Below, one piece after another: positions 37,201-46,164 of a stretch of DNA of 64,000 bases (positions within the stretch are counted from its first letter, which is position 1; every line of letters starts with the position of its first letter). This DNA is from Lates calcarifer (Eukaryota; Chordata; Actinopteri; Centropomidae), in NCBI RefSeq assembly GCF_001640805.2, contig NC_066836.1:2986071-3050070 (forward strand), in the 5' to 3' direction. A program made the position numbers and the translations under genes. The notes beneath the pieces were generated by a model. The model was given only the letters and a program-made list of their open reading frames with translations. It searched no databases and was not told where the DNA came from.

Positions 37201-40200
37201 ACGAGGCCTTATGGTGTTTCAGAGTGTCAGTGTTTCTTTTGGAATCTGCTCAGTAAAGTCATGATGATGATGACGATCCTCTTCTTTCACTTATCTAAAC
37301 CTGTGGCCATTTTTTAAAATGAAAACGTGGTCGTATCAATAATCATTATCCAGTGAAACCATATAAAGTGACCTGCTCATATCCTCCATATCTGGGTGGT
37401 TATTGTTTAGGAACAATGTTTAAGGGAGGCTAGGTTATACTGTCTATACATAATACTACAACTCCCTATATATTTTGGTAATGATACTCTACTTCTGCTG
37501 AAATGAGGATTACATAGGACTGCACTTCCATTCATCTTAATCACTCTAAAACATTACAGTGCTCAGAATACAGCTGAACAGCATCTTTTGTTGAACCCTC
37601 TGCAGACGTCTCTCAAACCAAAAATAAAAAGTACACTTGTCAAAGCTCCTCCAGAGCTACAGAAGACACCAGTAAAACTACAATCAGGAGTAAACTGATC
37701 ACTACTTTTACATAGATAAAGCAACTAGACGTTTCTATAGATCCTGTTAAAAAGGCAGGTTCTTGTCAGTATTCAGTTTCCAGATGAGCTTCAATTTATG
37801 TTCTTTTTCCAGTTTATATTGTGGATATATTTATAGCTCAGTGAGTAACTAAGGTTCAGAAAATCCAGAGAAACCCTCCAGAGAAAAAGGCTGCTTTTCC
37901 CTCCTCTACATCGCTGCTCTCAGCTCTCCATCCCCCCTTATTTTGGAGGTTTTTGTCTGTCCTGAGAAGCTGGAGGCCCCCAGGTTTTGCAGGCTTCCTC
38001 CATCCTGATCAAAGACACTTTCCTCCTCCTCCTCCTCCTCCTCCTCTTCCTCCCTCTCCGACACAAAAATCACTCCTGTTTCTCTCACCCTCCCTCCTTC
38101 CCTCTTCCTCTTTTTCCCCCACTCTCTTGATTCCCACTCTTTTTCTCGTAAGGAATGAATTGTAAATTCGAGAATTATGGCGGTGTTGCAGGGTTGAGGA
38201 GGTATTGCTGCAGTTCTCACGTTCTTCTTTTCCAAAAGGCTCCCCCATTTCCCTCCTCTCTCTAATGTTATCCCCCCCTTCACAGCACCACCTCCACCAC
38301 CACCCGCCACCCTTCTCTTCATCTTAAGAATTGAATGAAACCCATCGAGTGCCGGAGAGCTTTTCAGCATCCCTCTGTTTCTTTTCGCTTTTTTTTTCCC
38401 AGGTCCAGCTGGTGAGCTCGGCGCTCCGTTTTGGCTTTCGGGGGTCTTTCGCGGCCTCCTCAAGGGCCCTGTTCTTCTTTTTTTTATCTTTCTCTCCTCC
38501 TTCTCCTCTTGTAGCCCCCCAACCCCACCCTCCTCAGTCCTACTCCTCGACCTCCACCCTGAAGCGAGGGTCTTGCAGAGGAGGGAAGCTCAAAATGAGG
38601 CTGGGGTTTTTATACCGTTCCTCCTTTTTTTCCACCATCTCCTTTAAGGGAGAGTTTTGCAAGGGGGTGAATTTTTTTTTAATGCCGTCCATTTTGAGGT
38701 TTATCAGAACCTGCACAATAGCCCTCGGCTTGTTAAGTCCTCCCCCCAAAAAAAGAAAAACTAAAGCAGTGAGTAGTGTGTTGCAGCTTTTCTGGCTAGA
38801 AGGGAGTCTATTGTGCTGTAAAAAGGAAAAAAAGCTCACAAAACCTGTGAAACAGAAAGAGAAAATGGTGTGAATGAGCAGTTCTCCCACCATTCATTTT
38901 CCTCTTCAGGCAGGCAAGGAAAAGAAGTGTTATTATGTGTCACAACAAGAAAAAAGTAAAGAGAATTCTTGCGCTTTTTGTTTCCTCAGAATTTGGGTAG
39001 AGGAGGAGGAGGGGGAGAAAAACGGGTCGAAAGAAAACAAATTAAATGTTTTTTCTTTCTCTTGTTCTTTGTGAATTTAATTGTTGCCGCTGCCTCTCCC
39101 TCTTGTCTCCTTTCTCTCCGAGTTTTCAGCCGTTTTTTTTATTTCTTTTAGATGTCTTCATTCCCCTTCTACATCTATGTTTCCCTCTCTTTTTTCAACT
39201 CTTTCTCCTGGTTTCTCTCTTTTTCCAGCTAATGGCTGGGTACCTGCAGCTATTAGTTATACTCAGATGATATTTTAAGGTGACATAAAGTCCATTTAAG
39301 CTCAAAAGGAGAAAAACTGCAAGAAAGGGATAAAATGTGTATTCGTCTTGAGAAACAGAAATGCCGCCCACATTTAAAAATCAACAGAAAAAGCAAGTCA
39401 CATTACAAAATAGAACAAAGTGATACTCACTGAAATCTCCTTTTAACACTCCATTATCTTTTATATAAGTGAACATCAAACCTTCGCTCTGCATGAATAC
39501 TTTCCATCACTGTTTTACATTTTCAAGGCCGCAGAAACAAGTCGTGAACACAACAAGAAGTTCATGTTGTGAACTTTTTAAGGAGTTCTGTATTTACATG
39601 TTCATTCAAATGGAGTGGCGTTCCTGTCCACCTGCCAAATGTAAATCCAGTATTCTTTCTCTTTTAGCTCCATTTTTGGTCTCTACCAACTCCGTATGTA
39701 GCCTGTATATGAAAAGAACTGAAGCAACGTTAGGTGGCTCTGTACAGAAAGTGTTCAGTGTTGTTTTAATTGTCAGCTCTCAGAGGAGTAGTTTCACTTG
39801 CACTTTGCTTATTAAGACTTCAGACTTGACTTGGGTCCATCTTCATTAAATTAAAAGTAATTCAAAAACTGATGGCACACCTCAGCTGGCCCACACTGTC
39901 TCTGTTCATCTCTAAGAGCATTATAATCTCATTGTAATATATCTCAGTGTGTAGTAATCTCCCTGGTGTTTGGCCAGAGGTCACTGAGCCGACTGCCGGC
40001 AGCCTCGCTCTTGTCAGCTGCAGGGCACCGTGCCAGCCTGGCACGAGGACCGGCCGACTGGCAAGTGAACTGGGGCCGCACCAACTCGCAAACAGGCATG
40101 TCAGATTTTGGCAGGGGCTGACAGAGCTGTGGTGGGCAACCTTCATGAGCTCAAAGGCTACAGGACGACTATCAAAGACCAACGAGGGGCTTTAAGATCG

Positions 40201-40329
40201 GTTTCTTTTAGGAAACGCTACAAACATGCGGGCCTGTGATTTCCTTCACAAAGTCCTCTCCAACAGTTTCTTTTCCCTCTTTATCTTTTTTCATCCTGAC
40301 AACAAAACACCACCACCTAGCTGCTTCTA

Positions 40330-40364
<35 letters not shown>

Positions 40365-42791
40365 ACTTGTTTGTGCAAAGAGGATGAATGTAATCGCCTT
40401 TTGCTGATCTAAAGGGAGAAGGTATAAAACACCAGACTGACAGATGTTAGCTGGATTATCTTGGTGGAGCTTTGAACACCGTCCAACACCGTTTTATATG
40501 TGTGTGTGTGTGTGTGTGTTTCTGAATGTGTGTTCGTGCATGACAGGTGCCAAGGAGATTGATATTGCAGCGACTCTGGAGCACCTGCGGGACCAGAGGC
40601 CGGGAATGGTTCAGACCAAGGTAACACACACCTGAGTCCTGTTCACTTGTGCAGAAAAATCAGATTTGTGTGAGGCTGTGAAGGATACAACAATCAAATG
40701 TTTACACTGTAAAGACTCATTCAGTATTTGTGGTAATGACATAAAGTATGTGATGGAATGAAAAGCTCTGTTCACTCAGTGCTTCATCAGGCTGATGAAG
40801 AGACACAAGTGAAGGGATTAAACAACATGTTAATTAGTGAGCTTCTGAGGTGGAGATACACAGAGCCACTGCTCCTGCTGTTTATGCTAATGAGAGAGCT
40901 AAACACAACCTCCTCATCTAACTCTGGACACAGAAATGAATGAGTGGATTTCAAAATGTCAAAATAGTCTTTTAAGTTGTTTTTAAGTTCAGGTGAAGGC
41001 AGAGGTGGGAGGCAGGATGGTCAACCTGTAGTAATCTCATTACTCTCTGCTGTGAGGCTGCAGCATATTGCACAGTTTAAACTTGCCCGGTGCTACTTTT
41101 GCATCAGCACAAAACACAAGCAACAGTCGTTTTAAGCTGCTCTGTCAAATGACCAGACAGGAAGTAGATTCTGATCACTGATCTAACAACCAGATGTCAG
41201 GAAACGACACATTACATCAGTGGAACAACTGCAGTGTAATCTGCATGTAAAGCAGCTGATGGCAGCCCGTCACTGTCTGTGCTGAGGACACTGTCAGGAG
41301 AGTTTGTAAAGAAAGTTAGTCTGACTGACAAAGTCACAAAGGTCACCTTGTCGCTCTTGAATCTGATATTTAGTTGTCGACAGTTGCTGGGGATCAAACC
41401 TGCGACCTTCACAGTCTCTGTAACAATCAATCCCACCTCCATTAGAACTGTATTTTATCTGAAAGTCGTGGGTTAGCTGGTATTCTTTGTGCCCTGTTGT
41501 GAGAGGCTGGATTCGCTGGGGTTTTTTTTTTTCAGGGTGGGGGGGGCTCATTCCTCTGCATCAGGCAAGATCAATCGATTTCTGAAAAGTAATTGAGCAG
41601 GGATTACAGTCAGGTCTGCCCAGATCACAGAGGAATATGTATAGAATTCAGATGTGTGGTGATAATCTGCACTAACACCTGCTCCCACTGGAAGCAGAGT
41701 CTTACCTTTATGAACTGAATGAAAACCCAAGAATATCGGTTTGAAATTCTAAATACAGTTCCCTGGAGTTTTAATTATTTCTAATATATGGTTTTAATTA
41801 TTCAGTGAGTGAATGATAAAAGATGATAAAAGTTCAGCACACAAAGACTCACACTGTGTGGGTTCAGAGGCCTCAGAGCTTTACCTAAAACAACCAGAGT
41901 CATCGCTCGTCACTCGGAAAGCAAGATGACGCCGGGCCGGTCTGGAAACTTCAATTACCAGCTGATCTCTGAACGTAATTAGAAAGAAAAACCAGGATGT
42001 GTGTAAAACATCGGCCGTATCGATCGGGGCTTTATTAAACCATGTATCCTAAGCAAACGGCTGTCACCGTGCTCCCTCGCCGTTCCTCGCACGTTGATTC
42101 CCCTCGTGGTCCGAGTCGCAGCCTCAGCACTGACTCTGATGAAGGAAGAGGTTTTTTGTTCCTGTAATCTTCCAGTTTCTGCAGCGATACAGTCGGCTAA
42201 ATGTTTAATCTTCTAAACATGACTAAATGTGACTTTTCAAAGTAAAGCGCTTTCTAAAGTTCACCACAAAGGCATTCTAATGCAGATTACTGTGATGATG
42301 AATAATGCTGAATGTGCATCTTTACTACATGTCATCTCTAAATCAAAACAGATTCAGTTAGTGAAAGTAAACCTTAGTTCTACTGCGGACAGTGTTAATT
42401 TAGACAATAATAGATTTCCAGTTATATGTGAGAAGCCCCCACGACAACAGCCAGGCCCATAAAGAAACTGTTTCCCACTTTGTTGTGGAGTAAATCGAAC
42501 TGAAACCAGGGGGGGATCAAAAGTGGGATTTTGTGGGACTTTGTTAACCAGCCAAAGCTGATACTCCAAGTTGTTTCTGCTGGAACTCCAGACTCATCAT
42601 CTTGCCAAGGGCCTCTTTGGCAGCACTCTGCTGTCCAGAGTTTTGTTCCTACATGTGTGTTTCAACACTTTTCTCTCTCCCTGTCTCCTGTCTTTTCTCC
42701 TTTCTTTGTTTCCCTGCAGGATCAGTTTGAGTTTGCGTTGACGGCTGTTGCGGAGGAGGTGAACGCTATACTGAAAGCTCTTCCACAGTAG
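6797..42791 (+). CDS. ptprn2: ptprn2 (phogrin / IA-2beta), 3' ten coding exons, spliced, 5'-partial
   Basis: Receptor-type protein tyrosine phosphatase N2 is a membrane protein of dense-core secretory vesicles in neuroendocrine cells, tied to cargo storage and regulated exocytosis. Exons: 6797-6994, 14794-14941, 16840-16913, 22958-23035, 26260-26379, 26553-26719, 32000-32053, 35385-35449, 40547-40620 and 42720-42791. They sum to 1050 nt, an unbroken frame of 349 codons plus TAG. Residues 1-66 are a Ser-rich juxtamembrane segment; about 70-345 form the PTP-like domain. Identity as N2 rather than the paralogue PTPRN rests on ELCRQRMA, the [18 protein letters not shown] stretch, [17 protein letters not shown] and [22 protein letters not shown], which match phogrin as I remember it better than IA-2. 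The signature loop is [10 protein letters not shown], with Asp where active PTPs have Ala, as in the family. The WPD loop reads WLN. The lumenal and transmembrane exons lie upstream of the window. Confidence 0.96.
8411..8448. repeat. (CT)n microsatellite
   Basis: CT run with one ccc interruption. Confidence 0.9.
12502..12595 (+). mobile_element. LINE-type 3' tail fragment
   Basis: catccatccatccg, then accatttatccttaagggtc, then gcagggggctggagccaatc ccagctgacactgg. This follows the very common teleost repeat ending (catccatc ... cgcttatcctttagggtcgcggggggctggagcctatcccagctgac), which I associate with L2/CR1-clade LINEs. The fragment is short and slightly diverged. The family name is uncertain. 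Confidence 0.6.
13110..13460. repeat. TG-rich block with several (GT)n runs
   Basis: Pure runs at 13213-13235 and 13431-13452 sit inside a longer degenerate TG-rich stretch. A further run is at 13617-13635. Confidence 0.85.
14357..14505. repeat. inverted repeat, 24-base arms
   Basis: The left arm 14357-14380 (cacctcagtggagcaccaga plus cgag) and the right arm 14482-14505 (ttcatctggtgctccgctga plus ggtg) are reverse complements at 21 of 24 positions, with about 100 bases between. It could be a small MITE or a hairpin-forming sequence. Confidence 0.6.
14794..14941 (+). CDS. ptprn2: ptprn2 coding exon 2 of window (start of PTP-like domain)
   Basis: This exon is 148 nt, phase 0 in and phase 1 out, with acceptor ccttcag and donor gtaagc. 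It encodes [20 protein letters not shown] then [13 protein letters not shown] and ends [10 protein letters not shown]. This is the first helix and the loop that in active PTPs carries the phosphotyrosine-recognition motif KNRY. Here the residue after KNR is Ser, and as I recall mammalian phogrin also has KNRS, so loss of that Tyr is ancestral to this family rather than new. The last base joins AT of the next exon to make the Tyr codon of YDHSR. Confidence 0.95.
14942..16839 (+). other. ptprn2: ptprn2 intron, 1.9 kb
   Basis: GT-AG intron. The only recognisable content is a decayed Tc1/mariner-like transposase end at 16038-16205. Confidence 0.8.
16038..16205 (+). mobile_element. decayed Tc1/mariner-like transposase C-terminal remnant
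   Basis: One + frame reads [11 protein letters not shown], stop, CVSTTFIK, stop, then [17 protein letters not shown] and a final stop. NPI(x)HLW...LD followed by [11 protein letters not shown] is the usual C-terminal pattern of Tc1-like transposases in fish. Two in-frame stops show it is dead. The homology is from memory of the family; no search was run. Confidence 0.65.
16840..16913 (+). CDS. ptprn2: ptprn2 coding exon 3 of window
   Basis: This exon is 74 nt, phase 1 in and phase 0 out, with acceptor gttccag and donor gtaagt. With the last base of the previous exon it reads [18 protein letters not shown] then YINASPI. YDHSR(I/V)xL and DYINAS are core PTP-fold motifs. The reading frame and both junctions are fixed by the match to the family. 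Confidence 0.95.
17535..17572. repeat. (GT)n(GA)n compound microsatellite
   Basis: A GT run followed directly by a GA run. Confidence 0.95.
20490..20510. repeat. (GT)n microsatellite
   Basis: Uninterrupted run of about 10 units. Confidence 0.9.
20869..21003. repeat. tandem pyrimidine-rich repeat, about 65-base unit
   Basis: Two units, 20869-20935 and 20936-20998, each begin ccttgttttctttctttct and end atttctcagg. A third copy starts at 20999. The open frame across it (repeated FFYFSGL) is a product of the repeat, not a gene. Confidence 0.8.
21229..21515. mobile_element. internally deleted Tc1/mariner-derived element (MITE)
   Basis: The left end ccacaaaagtatacagacac (from 21239) and the right end gggtgtccacatacttttgg (from 21482) are imperfect inverted repeats. 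They match the common fish terminus with 'ccaaaagtatgtggacacc'. Between them, gctgcagggatttgctccca and ttcagccacagcatgg resemble parts of a fish Tc1 transposase region read in reverse. At about 290 bases it is far shorter than a full element of about 1.3-1.6 kb. It is non-autonomous. Confidence 0.7.
22958..23035 (+). CDS. ptprn2: ptprn2 coding exon 4 of window
   Basis: This exon has exactly 26 codons, phase 0 on both sides, with acceptor ccctcag and donor gtaaaa. It encodes [20 protein letters not shown] then VADFWQ. The IATQGPL and FWQ motifs are general PTP-domain motifs, and MDHDPRNP points to phogrin rather than IA-2. The donor is weak beyond position +4, and a (CA)10 run starts seven bases into the intron. 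The acceptor is preceded by a long pyrimidine tract. Confidence 0.95.
23042..23062. repeat. (CA)10 microsatellite next to a splice donor
   Basis: Begins seven bases after the exon end at 23035. Confidence 0.95.
23225..23268. repeat. (CA)22 microsatellite
   Basis: The longest uninterrupted dinucleotide run noted in the window. Confidence 0.95.
26260..26379 (+). CDS. ptprn2: ptprn2 coding exon 5 of window
   Basis: This exon has 40 codons, phase 0 on both sides, with acceptor tttgcag and donor gtaaaa. It encodes [20 protein letters not shown] then [24 protein letters not shown] and the VIVMLT beta-strand are standard PTP core. CYHYWPDEG corresponds to the C-x-x-YWP motif; its WPD is structural and is not the catalytic WPD loop. 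It is separated from the next exon by an intron of only 173 bp, the shortest in the window. Confidence 0.96.
26553..26719 (+). CDS. ptprn2: ptprn2 coding exon 6 of window (WPD-loop exon)
   Basis: This exon is 167 nt, phase 0 in and phase 2 out, with acceptor cccatag and donor gtaggg. It reads [20 protein letters not shown], then [19 protein letters not shown], then [16 protein letters not shown]. The catalytic WPD loop of active PTPs falls at codons 26667-26675, which read Trp-Leu-Asn, so both the Pro and the general-acid Asp are absent. As I recall, mammalian phogrin has WYD and IA-2 has WPA at this point. The final two bases AG combine with G of the next exon to give Arg. Confidence 0.96.
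28662..28748 (+). ncRNA. mir153: mir-153 precursor hairpin (mir-153-2 type, intronic)
   Basis: The precursor starts agcggttgccagtg and ends gactgtg. The 5p arm at 28676-28697 reads tcatttttgtgatgttgcag plus ct. The 3p arm at 28714-28735 begins ttgcatagtcacaaaagtga and is the mature miR-153-3p sequence. The arms pair across a short loop (agtaatataagcccag). As I recall, the precursor is nearly identical to human mir-153-2, with a few differences outside the mature arms. It lies in the intron between the WPD-loop exon and the catalytic-Cys exon, on the same strand as ptprn2. Human MIR153-2 is also inside PTPRN2, and MIR153-1 is inside PTPRN. It is probably co-transcribed with the host in neuroendocrine cells. 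miR-153 is reported to restrain dense-core vesicle secretion and to target IA-2-type genes. Confidence 0.97.
28714..28735 (+). ncRNA. mir153: mature miR-153-3p
   Basis: This is the 22-base mature arm starting ttgcatag; the seed is TGCATAG. It matches the vertebrate miR-153-3p sequence as I know it, without a mismatch. Confidence 0.96.
29771..29799. repeat. (CT)n microsatellite
   Basis: Uninterrupted run in the mir-153 host intron. Confidence 0.95.
32000..32053 (+). CDS. ptprn2: ptprn2 coding exon 7 of window (catalytic-Cys exon)
   Basis: This exon is 54 nt, phase 2 on both sides, with acceptor tttacag. It encodes [17 protein letters not shown] plus split Arg and Ser codons. The nucleophile-position Cys is at 32049-32051. 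The donor is GC: the sequence after CAG is gcaagt. The only nearby GT, four bases on, would shift the frame, and the next exon's match to SDGAGRTG requires the junction at 32053. The Ser directly after the catalytic Cys is therefore split by the intron. Confidence 0.94.
32959..33014. repeat. 15-base tandem repeat
   Basis: The unit acagttactacagtt is repeated more than three times, with small slips, and the array ends at agtacg. It lies inside the GC-AG intron. Confidence 0.8.
33912..33942. repeat. (CA)15 microsatellite
   Basis: Uninterrupted run. Confidence 0.95.
34231..34260. repeat. (AC)15 microsatellite
   Basis: Uninterrupted run. Confidence 0.95.
34750..34769. repeat. (GT)10 microsatellite
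   Basis: Uninterrupted run. Confidence 0.9.
35385..35449 (+). CDS. ptprn2: ptprn2 coding exon 8 of window (P-loop continuation)
   Basis: This exon is 65 nt, phase 2 in and phase 1 out, with acceptor cgtgcag and donor gtgggt. It completes the split Ser and reads [20 protein letters not shown] plus K, giving the signature [10 protein letters not shown]. Active PTPs have Ala where this has Asp. That Asp is shared by both IA-2 family members and is known to abolish ordinary tyrosine phosphatase activity. The P-loop Arg is kept. The donor is followed by a 16-base T run. Confidence 0.96.
36781..36832. repeat. GC-rich 21-base tandem repeat with GC boxes
   Basis: Two full copies of ggccgggggaggaaagggcg plus g start at 36781 and 36802, followed by a partial third (ggccggg). 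Each carries a GGGCGG box. The G runs satisfy a four-run G-quadruplex pattern on the + strand. Confidence 0.8.
38021..38050. repeat. (TCC)n trinucleotide repeat
   Basis: Sits in a pyrimidine-rich tract that continues to about 38130. The complementary strand gives a false Glu-rich open frame. Confidence 0.9.
40333..40362. repeat. (GT)15 microsatellite
   Basis: Uninterrupted run about 185 bases upstream of the exon at 40547. Confidence 0.95.
40500..40519. repeat. (GT)10 microsatellite upstream of a splice acceptor
   Basis: Ends 27 bases before the exon at 40547. Confidence 0.95.
40547..40620 (+). CDS. ptprn2: ptprn2 coding exon 9 of window
   Basis: This exon is 74 nt, phase 1 in and phase 0 out, with acceptor catgacag and donor gtaaca. 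It completes a split Gly and reads [20 protein letters not shown] then VQTK. The [10 protein letters not shown] motif is the helix and Q-loop lead-in of the PTP fold. The (GT)10 run at 40500-40519 occupies the place of the usual polypyrimidine tract upstream of this acceptor. Confidence 0.95.
40621..42719 (+). other. ptprn2: ptprn2 intron, 2.1 kb
   Basis: GT-AG intron. It contains a complex stretch at about 41880-42130 and otherwise nothing recognisable. Confidence 0.8.
42720..42791 (+). CDS. ptprn2: ptprn2 last coding exon and stop
   Basis: This exon has 23 codons plus TAG, with acceptor ccctgcag after a strong pyrimidine tract. It reads [20 protein letters not shown] then LPQ and stops at 42789-42791. 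The C-terminus ALPQ matches both mammalian IA-2 proteins. QxxxQF(E)F is the Q-loop region, with Phe where many active PTPs have Tyr. Confidence 0.96.
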   Translation, partial: DQFEFALTAVAEEVNAILKALPQ

Positions 42792-45565
42792 GAAGAGACA
42801 CATGTCCTCCTGCTCCTCTCCTTCTTCTTCTTCCCCCCTGTCCTAACTGGCGGAGAGTCCCTGTTATTGTCCTTTCTTACGCTCGTTCCTTCAGTCATAC
42901 TCTATTTTAACTCATCTTACGTCCTGTCTCCTCTCGTCCCCTCTCATTACTGTCTTTTGATTGTCACCGTCTCTTTTGTCTCATCTCCTCCTCTTCCTTT
43001 GTCCAATCATCTTTCCTCTCGTCTTCTCCTTTCACCTCCTCTTTATTCCACCCCTCGTCACCACCTTTCACTTCTCCTCGTCTCCTTCTCTCCTTCCATC
43101 TTAATAAACATTGTGCCAGGAACCCGTGGAATCAGTCTTGTACATAGATAGACCTTCCTTCTATTGTAATGATCCATGCAGCCTGTTTTCCAAAGTGACA
43201 TTTCACTGCATTTAAACACATTTTGATAGATTGATAAAAATGTTTCTCTATCTTCTGTTAAGAGTATATTTATCATAGTTTCTGTTTCTAGATGAGCATT
43301 GACCTCATGTGCGTCAGTTGGGTAAAGCGAGGTTTGGCAATTAACATCACAATCTACCTGGATATAAGAGTTTTTGTCCTCTGAGCTGCCAGAAATGGTT
43401 TAGGAGGATCAAAAGCAGTTCAGTCCAAATGAAATAAATCAGTTTATGTCATTGTAAATTTAATGATGTTCACTGTGGATACTCGCCAAACCTGAGTGTT
43501 GTACTGAACTGATGCTCCGGCCTGGTCTTTGTTTTGAGTGCGTGTATGATGTTGATCATCATGTCTCTATCACAAAATCGTACTTGCGTCTGATTTTTAG
43601 TGCCCTGCTTTATGATATGTTCTCATACAGTATGCTAGAGTGTCACAGTGTAACTTGTCAGCGCCCAGTGTTGGTCAGTGAGGTATTTATCTCCTGTGAA
43701 GGCTTGTTTTTCCTAAAAGTAAGTGGTGAAACATTATAATAGAAGACACTGGTTATATGCCACTTATTTTAAGAAAAATAAATAAGACACTAATACTGGA
43801 AATGAGGTGAAATAACATGGATATGATTTTTTCAGTGTGTAATTTTTATCATTCTAGTAGAAGCAATATTGTGTTTCTTGAACTTGAATCATTATCTCTC
43901 GTGGACAACCAATATCGTGGCTTGTCAGTGAAGTAACACTAATGTCTGCCTTAATAAAAACACAGTAGATGGACTGGTAAATGTGTCTAGCCATCTGGAA
44001 ACGAGGCTAGTGTGTAAATGCTTCATTTTAAAATGGGCCTTATTCCAGCGGATTAACCTGTGGATTAAAGGTTTGCTGTGCTGGTATTTAAAGAACATCC
44101 CTCTGATAAACACCGAAGAACATGGAGGACGTTACCCTCTGTCCAAAAGTTTATGACAGTCTTTAAATCACTTCAGCAGCAGTAATATTGTGTACCTTAA
44201 ACTATGTCCCTATCTTAGAATGAACCACTGCAAAGAGGAATGAGGCCATTATAAAATAAAGTGTTTCGGACTAGTACCTTTATGATAAAAGGGGATAGTT
44301 TTGCTTCTGAATAGCAGTTCTTCTATGTAGCATTAATGGATGATTTGTACATGTTCAGTAGCTGAATCTGTCTTGCATTGAAATCTAGTTTTGCGGTGAC
44401 ACTCAGCTGGTTTTCCCAAAAGCATCTTGAAACTAACTGGGTTTTTGTTCTGCTGTACAGAATCTTGTAATTGATTACCATGTTGTATGGGAATAAGTGG
44501 AAATAAATAGCAGCAAACTACATTAGAACTATGAAGCCTTACAGCATGCATTCATGAATTGTCAGCAGTAATTAGATGTATATCTGTTTAGTATTTAAAT
44601 GGGAAAACATTTTTACATTTGCTTTATTTAAGATTCATACCGCACTTGAATATGAGCATCAAACCCTTTTTTTCAGTTGAACAAAACACTACGTCCACGC
44701 TTTGGATAAACACGTCAATTACTAAAGATGACTTTGGGAAACCAGCTCATAGTTTGTATAAAATCAACATAGTTTCACTGCTTCCAATTGGCTGACAGTA
44801 AATTAACTATTTTAAATATTTTATCCATCAGATTCTAGATTTGTTTGTCCAGTCTTGCATCACAGTGCTACTAGTGCATGGCTGTTGATCCAGCAAACAA
44901 GTATGCTGTGTTTTTCTGTGGCCTCAATTTGATCTTAGCAAAAGTCTTCAAGCAAACAAAGCAAATGGTTTTATCTATTTACTTTATTTCTATTGCACGA
45001 GAAGCTCCAAGGACCTTATAAGTATAAAAGCCAAGGATTGTCATCTCTAAACTGTGCAGATCACGGTTAAAGTGAGCTGAAAGGTGGTGCAGTATCAATA
45101 TGATGCAACACTGCAGCAAGCTGGTGTCATGTTGTTGGAATCGACTCCATTTTTCATCACAAAATTGAAACATGCTGCAAGAAATGCTCCTTATCAAAGC
45201 TCGTTTGATGTGGAACAGGATATAAATTTTTCTGCCTGTTAAAGAAACTGTCATGTATGTTTTAAAAATGTGGAAATGAGGGAAAATGCATTGAAGGAAT
45301 TGAAGTTGTCGCATTCTGCTGGACATTTTTAATGGGAGTCAAAACTAAACTTGTCATAATAGGCTTTTTTTTTCTTCTTCTTTTGTTGCAATGCGGTCGC
45401 TAAATTTACCCCAATGCTGTTCTTTCTTTCACACACTCATCAAGTATCAATAGATGGCTGGTCTGTTGCATTAGCATTGTACATAAACAAAAAAAACAAC
45501 AGAAGATATTTTGTTCTATTGGTGTAAACAGATTGTGAATAAAGTCTCATTGTCGATGCAGTACT
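42792..45565 (+). other. ptprn2: ptprn2 3' UTR (predicted)
   Basis: This is non-coding sequence after the stop codon. It opens with a pyrimidine-rich stretch (about 42800-43100) and becomes AT-rich. AATAAA occurs at 43103, 43953, 44255, 44502 and 45538. The last has the best context: a GT/T-rich stretch follows at about 45583-45605, as expected downstream of a cleavage site. Two copies of TGTACATA, a match to the Pumilio consensus TGTANATA, lie at 43139-43146 and 45479-45486. The length is inferred from these signals and there is no transcript evidence. Earlier signals may give shorter forms. Confidence 0.6.
43103..43108 (+). terminator. proximal AATAAA, possible alternative poly(A) signal
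   Basis: Canonical hexamer about 310 bases after the stop codon. The GT-rich element downstream is weak (gtcttgtac), so use is uncertain. Confidence 0.3.
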
Positions 45566-45605
45566 GTAATGCACTCCTCACTTGTGAGCTTTGTGTCTTT
45601 TTTCC
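45538..45605 (+). terminator. candidate main poly(A) signal and downstream element
   Basis: AATAAA at 45538-45543 sits in gtgaataaagtctcattg. A GT/T-rich element follows 40-60 bases on (cttgtgagctttgtgtc, then a T run). This arrangement is typical of vertebrate cleavage and polyadenylation sites. Cleavage would be near 45558-45570. Confidence 0.55.
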
Positions 45606-45948
45606 TAATTTATGCTCAGGACGTAATTATACACAATCATTTTCCCATCTGGGTGGGCGGCGAAACATCTGTTTTATAGAGACCTACATTTTAAATCGGA
45701 TACGGTGTCGTAAAGTCAGACGTAATTCCAAGCGACTTACTGTGTTTCCAGCTCGAAGTTCAACTCATCTCAACTTTTTTTATCCTGCACTCATCAGTTA
45801 AAAGTTTTCTGAGAACACCTACTGTTCTCCTTGAGCAACTCTCTGCTTCTCATTCACAGTTTTATACTGTAAAAAGAAAATGGGTCCGAATCACTCCAGC
45901 TAGCTTAATAAAATTATACGCTAGGGCTCTGTGTAAGTTTTGGCTACT

Positions 45949-46164
45949 GCTACATAGCAAACATTAGCTTTAACAGCTGTTTACTTACCAGTCTAGAGGA
46001 ACTGTAGTGAGTTCAGCATCAAACTTCATCCCTTTACTCACCAAGAGCCGTGTTGACCCATATTTTGCTTCTGTTTCTAGCTAACCGGCTAGCCCTAGCT
46101 CCTGTTTTGTAAACGTCATGAACGATGGTAAGTAAACAGCCGTCGCTAACGTTGGCTATGTAGC
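45949..46164. mobile_element. palindromic MITE-like element
   Basis: The left arm 45949-45990 (gctacatagcaaacattagc ... gctgtttacttacca) is the near reverse complement of 46126-46164 (tggtaagtaaacagccgtcg ... ggctatgtagc). Inner matches such as ctagggct at 45921 and agccctag at 46091 suggest the palindrome is larger. No coding capacity. This form is typical of MITEs. I see no clear target duplication. Confidence 0.5.

Larger units (their letters stand above)
35450..40546 (+). other. ptprn2: ptprn2 intron, 5.1 kb
   Basis: GT-AG intron. It contains a GC-rich 21-base tandem repeat at 36781-36832 and (TCC)n inside a pyrimidine-rich tract at 38021-38130. A GC-rich complex stretch is at about 39960-40150. 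(GT)n runs occur at 40333-40362 and 40500-40519. Confidence 0.8.

Noticed and set aside
37906..38463. 185-codon open frame on the minus strand, rich in Glu, Arg and Lys
   Set aside because: It lies across a (TCC)n and pyrimidine-rich tract; the acidic/basic runs are translations of simple sequence, and it sits antisense in an intron with no recognisable domain.
6797..42791. Assignment to ptprn (IA-2) instead of ptprn2
   Set aside because: Diagnostic stretches ([39 protein letters not shown]) fit phogrin; IA-2 has different residues at these places as I recall.
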